Source of the DNA: Spartobacteria bacterium
GTDB lineage: Bacteria; Verrucomicrobiota; Verrucomicrobiia; Chthoniobacterales; UBA10450
Reading direction: 5' to 3'
Length of the DNA stretch: 10,897 bases
Assembly (NCBI GenBank): GCA_021324035.1
Contig: JAJPJU010000094.1
Span: forward strand, 1-10,897
In this document: one piece after another, positions 6,205-10,897 of the stretch
Position numbering within the stretch: the first letter of the stretch is position 1
How the letters are laid out: every line of letters begins with the position of its first letter
Notes under the pieces: model-generated
What the model saw: the letters and a program-made list of their open reading frames with translations, nothing else
Told to the model about the DNA's origin: nothing
The model's database searches: none
Translations under genes and position numbers: made by a program

Positions 6205-6593
6205 ACGAAAATCTTCTGCGTGTCCGGATCTTTTACTTTGCTGCCAGGAGCGTAACCGCTCACGTCGATATAGTTGCCGTTTGTTTTGAACGGGTTGAAA
6301 ACCAATCCGGGCTTGCCCGGCACCGGCTTCGCTACTGGAAAGGGGGACTTAGCCTTAGCCGACGAAGTCGCTTTCGCCGCGCTCGGTTTCGGCGTAGCGG
6401 CAGCAGATCCTGTCTTATGGGGCCCCGTTCGCGGCGTCGGCGTTGGAGCAGGCAGCGGCCGGCCCGGATTTGTAACATCCGTGTTCGGAGCAGGCGCGGC
6501 CTTTTGGTGATGAAAGATGTGGCCGATCCCGCAACCCGCGACACCGAACGCGCCCGATAAAAGAAACGCAATCGTCACGGGCCTCCAGATCAT
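6195..6593 (-). CDS. Small lipoprotein with conserved-looking C-terminal motif
   Basis: A 132-residue protein. Residues 1-20 are a type II signal with lipobox GVAGC; Cys21 would be lipidated after cleavage. Residues 31-90 form a Pro/Ala/Thr/Lys-rich disordered linker (TPTPRTGPHKTGS, AAATPKPSAAKATSSAKAK). The last 40 residues are compact and less biased: KPGLVFNPF, then GNYIDVSGYAPGSKVKDP, then DTQKIFVVP. I recall tails of the same pattern (D-V-x-G-x-x-P-G-x-x-V...P-x-T-x-K-I-F-x-V-P) on small proteins of Verrucomicrobiota and relatives; the function is unknown to me. It follows the threonine aldolase gene with 27 bases between, on the same strand, and shares no obvious function with it. It is probably an envelope anchor or binding module. 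Confidence 0.8.
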   Translation of the reverse strand: MIWRPVTIAFLLSGAFGVAGCGIGHIFHHQKAAPAPNTDVTNPGRPLPAPTPTPRTGPHKTGSAAATPKPSAAKATSSAKAKSPFPVAKPVPGKPGLVFNPFKTNGNYIDVSGYAPGSKVKDPDTQKIFVVP

Positions 6594-6620
6594 CGCGTTG
6601 TTTATAAAGTCGGCTTTTGT

Positions 6621-7655
6621 TTAACGCAACCAATCGCTGATGAGTTGATCGATAGCGCCGTCCGATGTCGCCCAGGAACACATCAACCGATAGACGTCCG
6701 GCTCGACGAACTTGTAAAAATGCCAACCGCGTTCGTGCAAACGATTCACTGCGGGATCGCTGAGCCGGACAAACGCGGCATTGGCTTCGACGGGGAAGAC
6801 CGGCTCGATTTTGGCATCATGCCGTAAGCGCTCCACCAGACGCTGCGCCATCGTGTTGGCATGATTGGCGTTTCTCAACCAAACGCTGTTCCGAAACAGA
6901 CCGAGCCAGGGCGCGGCAAGAAATCGCATCTTCGAAGCCAGTTGTCCCGCCTGCTTGATTCGATAATCAAACTCTCGCGCGAGTTCTTTTTTGAAAAAAA
7001 TCACCAGCTCGCCGGCAGCCAGGCCGTTTTTTGTTCCGCCAAAGCAAAGGACGTCCACTCCCCGTTGCCAGGTAATTTCTTTTGGCGCGCATTTTAACGT
7101 CGCAACCGCATTCGCGAATCGGGCGCCATCCATTTGCAAAAACATTCCGTGTTTTTTGGCCAGTCCTGCGACGGCGTCAATTTCATCGCGGGTGTAAACC
7201 GTTCCCAACTCCGTCGATTGGGTAATGCTGACGACCCGCGGCTTGTGGGCGTGCACTTCAGGTTGTCGCGCAATAGTCGCTTCGACTTCGTTGAGGTCGA
7301 TTTTCCCGCGGGCTCCGTTTACCAGCAGGAGTTTGGAGCCGCGGGTGAAAAATTCCGGGGCGCCGCATTCATCCGTCTGGATGTGGGCCTGTTGATGACA
7401 AACCACGCTGTGAAAGGGCTGGCAAAGTTGCGCCAGCGCCAGGGCATTTGCGGCGGTGCCATTGAACACCAGGTACGCGTCACAATCCGTTTCAAAGATT
7501 TCGCGAACCGATTCTCGCACGCGACGCATCCATTCATCATCGCCGTAGGACTGAGCAGCACCGTGATTCGCTTCTTCAAGAGCCGCCAGCGCTTCGGGAC
7601 AAATTCCCAATGTGTTATCGCTGGCGAATTGATGATGCTGATGAGGCTTCTCCAT
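6621..7655 (-). CDS. ltaE: Low-specificity L-threonine aldolase (PLP-dependent, fold type I)
   Basis: A 344-residue cytoplasmic enzyme that splits L-threonine or allo-threonine into glycine and acetaldehyde, and can also act on serine analogues. The family opening FASDNTLGI is at residues 10-18. The stacking His is in HQQAHIQTDECGAP (His87/His91 region), the PLP pyridine Asp176 is in MDGARF, and the Schiff-base Lys209 in FGGTKNGL. KQAGQLASKMRF (244-255) and the C-terminal MCSWATSDGAI follow as in threonine aldolases. The length is typical. I use the ATG at 7655: it is preceded by AAAGAG, the only Shine-Dalgarno-like run in the window, and starts at the family N-terminus. The frame stays open to 7760, but those 35 extra residues are read from a palindromic non-coding element and have no family counterpart. 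It is followed by the lipoprotein gene and is divergent from putA. Confidence 0.92.
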   Translation of the reverse strand: MEKPHQHHQFASDNTLGICPEALAALEEANHGAAQSYGDDEWMRRVRESVREIFETDCDAYLVFNGTAANALALAQLCQPFHSVVCHQQAHIQTDECGAPEFFTRGSKLLLVNGARGKIDLNEVEATIARQPEVHAHKPRVVSITQSTELGTVYTRDEIDAVAGLAKKHGMFLQMDGARFANAVATLKCAPKEITWQRGVDVLCFGGTKNGLAAGELVIFFKKELAREFDYRIKQAGQLASKMRFLAAPWLGLFRNSVWLRNANHANTMAQRLVERLRHDAKIEPVFPVEANAAFVRLSDPAVNRLHERGWHFYKFVEPDVYRLMCSWATSDGAIDQLISDWLR

Positions 7656-7715
7656 CGCGCTCTTTGCTAATCGACTTCGGAGCCGGCGGCAAATGGCAAC
7701 GCCCACAGGGATATT

Positions 7716-7758
7716 GTCTGACGGACCCGAGCCCCAGGGCCTGCAGGGCCCGCCAGAC
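7716..7758 (-). repeat. Long imperfect palindrome, possible leader hairpin of the threonine aldolase transcript
   Basis: GTCTGACGGACCC (7716-7728) faces GGGCCCGCCAGAC (7746-7758) across a 17-base spacer. Eleven of 13 positions pair as Watson-Crick. The other two are G-U pairs only if the minus strand is transcribed; in a plus-strand RNA they would be A-C mismatches. It lies about 60 bases upstream of the threonine aldolase start, on its sense strand. It may be a dispersed REP-like repeat or a structured 5' leader. Confidence 0.58.
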
Positions 7759-7893
7759 AAATCACTCTAACTGCTCCCTGAATCTGAGCCGCTCTGAAAG
7801 GCGGCTTTAGTCCCAATATTCGGAATCCACCCCGAAAGTGACCGTATCCGCGGCCAATTTTTTTGCCGGACCCGGAATTCCTCGCCTTTACCT

Positions 7894-7911
7894 GCGATTA
7901 TCGCGCGATTA
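7894..7911. promoter_or_regulatory. Direct repeat GCGATTA, 11-base period, just upstream of putA
   Basis: GCGATTA occurs at 7894-7900 and again at 7905-7911, one helical turn apart and ten bases before the putA ATG. This PutA lacks its own DNA-binding domain, so a separate regulator site is expected here. The repeat is a candidate only; seven-base repeats also arise by chance. Confidence 0.25.
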
Positions 7912-7921
7912 GCATTTAGTA

Positions 7922-10897
7922 ATGGGCGCGCTCCAAACGGAAATCCAACGACGCGGCGAACGCATTTTTGACCTCGTCGACGAGCATCCCGAATCGCTCT
8001 TCAGCAAAGCCGGCTTCTATCAACGAATGATGGCCCTTTCCATGCGGGACGAGCACTTCAAAGTGCAACTGTTTCGTTTTGTCGACGTTCTGGCTTCACT
8101 TCATCGCGGTCCGGACATCGTTCAACATCTCGACGAATATTTTGCGGACATGCGGAACGGTTACGGATCGCTGGTTCGAACCGGTGTCCGCGCCGCCTGG
8201 ATTGTTCCATGGGTCAGCGGCCAACTGTTGCGCTGGAACGTGTCCGGCATGGCGCGCCAATTTATCGCCGGAAAAAATCCGCGGGACGTTCTCAAGACAT
8301 TGCGTAAACGGCGTGCCAAGGGAATCGGGTTCACTGTCGACCTGCTCGGCGAAGCGGTCGTGAGCGAAACGGAAGCCGCAGAATACGCGACCCGCTGCCT
8401 CGAGTTACTTGAGCATCTTTGCCGCGAAACAAAGAACTGGACCGATCCGATCGGCAAGAATTCCGAACTTTTTCCGGTGGTCAATCTGTCGGTAAAAATC
8501 TCGGCGCTGTATTCGCAAATGAATCCAGCGGCGCCGGCGGACGCAATTGCTCATCTCGCTCCCAAACTGCGGCCGATCTTGCGCCGCGCCCGCGAGCTCG
8601 GTGCGTTCGTGAATTTCGACATGGAGAGCTTCGCCCACAAACACGCGACGCTCGAGTTGTTCAAAATGCTTTTCAACGAATCGGAATTCCGGGATTGGCC
8701 ACACGTCGGAATTGTGGTGCAGGCCTATCTCGACGATGCGGAAGAGGATTTGTTGGACCTGCTGGATTGGGGCCGGAAACGCGGCACGCGATTCGCGGTT
8801 CGATTGGTTAAGGGCGCCTACTGGGATTTCGAAAAAATAAAATCGCAGCAGAATGGCTGGTCCTGTCCGGTGTTTCTGCAAAAACCGGAGAGCGATCGAA
8901 ATTTCGAACTGCTCACCCGAATCTTGCTCGAGAACGAATCGATCGTCACCGCAGCCTTCGGTTCGCACAATGTCCGCAGCATTGCTCACGCGCAGGCCCT
9001 GGCCGACGAACTCGGGATCGATCGCAGCCGGTTCGAATTTCAATTGCTTTATGGCATGGCCGGTCCGGTCAAGCGCGCGCTGGTCGAAATGGGTTATCGC
9101 GTTCGCGAATATTGTCCGGTTGGCGAATTGCTGCCCGGTATGTCCTATCTCGTTCGGCGCCTTCTCGAAAACACTTCGAACGAGGGTTTCCTTCGCGCGA
9201 AATTTTCCGAAAACGTCTCGGAGGAGCAACTGCTGCGCGATCCAGCGGGTCTCGTCCTCCAGGGATCGAACGGCGCACGCCAACTCGAGATTAATCCCGA
9301 CAGCACTTCGCTCGATACGCCTCCCGGTGATACTTATGAAAACGCACCGCTTGTGAATTTCGCCTACGAACAAAATCAGGAACGCATGCGTGCGGCGATC
9401 GAGCATGCCCGAACTCAACTTGGCCAAAAATATCCGATCGTTATCAACGGCGAAAAGATTTGGACGGACAAAACGATCGCTTCGATTAATCCGAGCAATC
9501 CCGACCAGGTGATCGGACACGTCGCCGAAGCAGGGATTCCGGAAGCAGAACGAGCGGTAAAAGTCGCGAGGGCGGCGTTCGACAAATGGAGCCGGACCTC
9601 ATTCGAATCGCGTTGCCGGCTGTTGGAACGCGCCGCCGACATCATGCAGCGCCGGCGCTACGAACTTTCCGCGCTGGAAGTTTTTGAAGTTGGCAAAGCC
9701 TGGGCCGAAGCCGACGGCGACATTCGCGAGGCAGTCGATTTTTGTTTGTTCTACGCGCAGCAGATGCGCTTGATCGGACGTCCACGCCTGACCCAGCACG
9801 TGCTTGGCGAAGAAAGTTATCAGCACTATTGGCCGCGCGGGGTGGCGTTTGTTATTGCGCCCTGGAATTTTCCGCTCGCGATTTTAACCGGAATGACGAC
9901 TGCCGCCCTCGTGACTGGAAACACCGTCATTATCAAGCCGGCCGAGCAATCCGCCGTTATTGGCTCGATGTTGATGGAAATTTTCGAAGAAGCCGGTGTC
10001 CCGCGAGGCGTCTTGAATTTTCTGCCCGGCAAAGGTTCGCTGATTGGCCAGCATTTGGTCGATCACAAAGACGTCGATCTGATCGCATTTACCGGCTCGC
10101 GTGAAGTCGGACTGCGCATCTGGAAAAGTGCCGGAGAAACCCGCGAAGGACAACGCGAGCTGAAACGGGTGATTTGCGAGATGGGCGGCAAGAATGCCGT
10201 CATCATCGATTCCGATGCAGATCTCGACGAAGCGATTGTCGACACCGTGTATTCGGCGTTCGGTTATCAGGGTCAAAAATGTTCCGCGTGTTCCCGTTTG
10301 ATCATTTTGGAGGACATCTATCCGCGCGCGATCGAACGCCTGCTCAACGCTGCCGCGAGTTTGCATGTTGGAAATCCTGAAGATCCGAGCGTCACTGTGG
10401 GTCCGGTGATCGACGGCAAGGCCCACCAAAACATTCTTGGATACATTGAAAGCGGCAAACAGGAAGCCCGGCTCGCCTTTCAGCGCGCGGATGTGCCGGC
10501 AAAAGGCTTTTTTATTCCGCCCACGATTTTCACCAACGTCAGTCCGGATGCCAGGATCGCCTGCGAGGAGATTTTCGGACCGGTGCTCAGCGTGATAAAA
10601 GTGCGCGATCTCACCGAAGCGTTCGAGGTTGCGAATAGCACCGAATTCGCGCTCACCGCCGGATTTTTCTCACGGAGCCCGGCCAACATCGAGCGCGCCA
10701 AGGCGGAGATCTGCGCCGGCAATGTTTACATTAACCGCTCGTGCACCGGGGCGGTTGTTGGACGCCACCCGTTTGGCGGATTCAAAATGAGCGGCGGAGG
10801 AACCAAGGCCGGCGGCGCCGATTATCTTTTGCAGTTCGTCGTTCCACGAGTCGTTACGGAAAACATCACGAGGCACGGATTCGCGCCGGAAACGACC
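7922..10897 (+). CDS. putA: Bifunctional proline dehydrogenase / L-glutamate gamma-semialdehyde dehydrogenase (PutA), 3' end missing
   Basis: The frame is open from ATG 7922 to the last base (992 codons, no stop), so the gene runs off the window. PutA oxidises proline to P5C with FAD, then glutamate semialdehyde to glutamate with NAD+, channelling the intermediate. The proline dehydrogenase part is at about residues 80-425: FDMES (232-236), RLVKGAYWDFE (294-304), FEFQLLYGMAGP (371-382) and REYCPVGELLPGMSYLVRR (395-413), all hallmark motifs. The aldehyde dehydrogenase part is at about 500-990: PWNFPLAI (647-654), EMGGKNAVI (753-761), GQKCSA with nucleophile Cys787, EEIFGPVL (882-889), and the P5CDH-type end NRSCTGAVVGRHPFGGF (938-954) then GGADYL (964-969). 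There is no ribbon-helix-helix domain at the N-terminus, so it resembles the short type-A PutA and cannot repress its own gene. The length seen is nearly the family's usual 1000. TAG at 7910 closes the frame upstream, so the start is secure. No Shine-Dalgarno motif. Confidence 0.96.
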   Translation, partial: MGALQTEIQRRGERIFDLVDEHPESLFSKAGFYQRMMALSMRDEHFKVQLFRFVDVLASLHRGPDIVQHLDEYFADMRNGYGSLVRTGVRAAWIVPWVSGQLLRWNVSGMARQFIAGKNPRDVLKTLRKRRAKGIGFTVDLLGEAVVSETEAAEYATRCLELLEHLCRETKNWTDPIGKNSELFPVVNLSVKISALYSQMNPAAPADAIAHLAPKLRPILRRARELGAFVNFDMESFAHKHATLELFKMLFNESEFRDWPHVGIVVQAYLDDAEEDLLDLLDWGRKRGTRFAVRLVKGAYWDFEKIKSQQNGWSCPVFLQKPESDRNFELLTRILLENESIVTAAFGSHNVRSIAHAQALADELGIDRSRFEFQLLYGMAGPVKRALVEMGYRVREYCPVGELLPGMSYLVRRLLENTSNEGFLRAKFSENVSEEQLLRDPAGLVLQGSNGARQLEINPDSTSLDTPPGDTYENAPLVNFAYEQNQERMRAAIEHARTQLGQKYPIVINGEKIWTDKTIASINPSNPDQVIGHVAEAGIPEAERAVKVARAAFDKWSRTSFESRCRLLERAADIMQRRRYELSALEVFEVGKAWAEADGDIREAVDFCLFYAQQMRLIGRPRLTQHVLGEESYQHYWPRGVAFVIAPWNFPLAILTGMTTAALVTGNTVIIKPAEQSAVIGSMLMEIFEEAGVPRGVLNFLPGKGSLIGQHLVDHKDVDLIAFTGSREVGLRIWKSAGETREGQRELKRVICEMGGKNAVIIDSDADLDEAIVDTVYSAFGYQGQKCSACSRLIILEDIYPRAIERLLNAAASLHVGNPEDPSVTVGPVIDGKAHQNILGYIESGKQEARLAFQRADVPAKGFFIPPTIFTNVSPDARIACEEIFGPVLSVIKVRDLTEAFEVANSTEFALTAGFFSRSPANIERAKAEICAGNVYINRSCTGAVVGRHPFGGFKMSGGGTKAGGADYLLQFVVPRVVTENITRHGFAPETT

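Larger units (their letters stand above)
7656..7921. other. Divergent intergenic region between threonine aldolase and putA
   Basis: This 266-base stretch has no credible gene. It holds the 43-base palindrome at 7716-7758; a smaller hairpin AGCCGC (7787-7792) with GCGGCT (7801-7806) around an 8-base loop; a T7 run in CCAATTTTTTTGCCGG near 7857-7864; and a GCGATTA direct repeat close to putA. It must contain promoters for both genes, but I find no convincing -35/-10 pair. Confidence 0.6.

Noticed and set aside
7656..7760. N-terminal extension of threonine aldolase (35 residues)
   Set aside because: The extension is read from the palindrome and has no counterpart in the family, while the ATG at 7655 has the only SD-like run and the proper N-terminus.
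7863..7901. A possible putA promoter, TTGCCG (7863-7868) and GATTAT (7896-7901)
   Set aside because: The spacing is 27 bases, too far for a normal sigma-70 promoter.
8405..9520. A 371-codon open frame on the minus strand
   Set aside because: It lies wholly antisense to the putA gene, whose plus-strand frame has the catalytic motifs in order. Its translation shows no family motif and an Arg/Phe/Gln-rich composition typical of a shadow of a GC-biased gene.
9884..10429. A 181-codon open frame on the minus strand
   Set aside because: Antisense to the P5C dehydrogenase half of putA, including its NAD-binding and Cys787 regions. It is a shadow frame.

Overview
The window comes from a Gram-negative bacterium of moderately high GC. 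Exported and envelope proteins dominate: an M23 endopeptidase, a DsbD-type thiol reductase, a periplasmic peroxiredoxin-like protein, a lipoprotein and a secreted matrixin protease. Four things fit a soil Verrucomicrobiota (Chthoniobacter/Spartobacteria-like) genome: the (Pro-Thr)n linker joined to a Calx-beta-like domain, the small lipoprotein with a D-V-x-G...P-G-x-x-V tail, the CACGAAGNN inverted repeat, and the lack of Shine-Dalgarno sequences. That placement is inference from pattern memory, not a search result. There are no tRNA or rRNA genes, CRISPR arrays, transposases or phage genes.

Layout, left to right. (1) The 3' end of an M23 zinc endopeptidase (+) is followed by an 80-base inverted repeat built of 9-base units. 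It runs into the start codon of a classical short-chain dehydrogenase (+). (2) A hairpin with a T-tract on the minus strand separates that gene from a convergent two-gene operon (-): dsbD-like, then a secreted peroxiredoxin-like protein three bases after it. A small membrane-anchored protein of unknown function (+) diverges from dsbD. (3) A minus-strand pair at 4428-6131 encodes a matrixin (M10-like) metalloprotease and a secreted protein of unknown function. (4) Another minus-strand pair at 6195-7655 encodes a low-specificity threonine aldolase and a small lipoprotein. (5) A 266-base non-coding stretch holds a long palindrome and, nearer putA, a direct repeat. (6) A bifunctional proline dehydrogenase/P5C dehydrogenase (+, PutA without the DNA-binding domain) fills the rest and is cut by the right edge.

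How the genes work together. DsbD carries electrons from cytoplasmic thioredoxin across the inner membrane, and the peroxiredoxin-like protein is its likely client, so the operon reads as a periplasmic thiol/peroxide repair module. Threonine aldolase (threonine to glycine plus acetaldehyde) and PutA (proline to glutamate) are both amino-acid catabolic enzymes, transcribed divergently from the same intergenic region. The matrixin and its partner look like a secreted pair.

Most of the window is ordinary. The parts most worth a second look are the matrixin/partner pair, the DsbD-peroxiredoxin coupling, the two inverted-repeat elements and the near absence of Shine-Dalgarno motifs.
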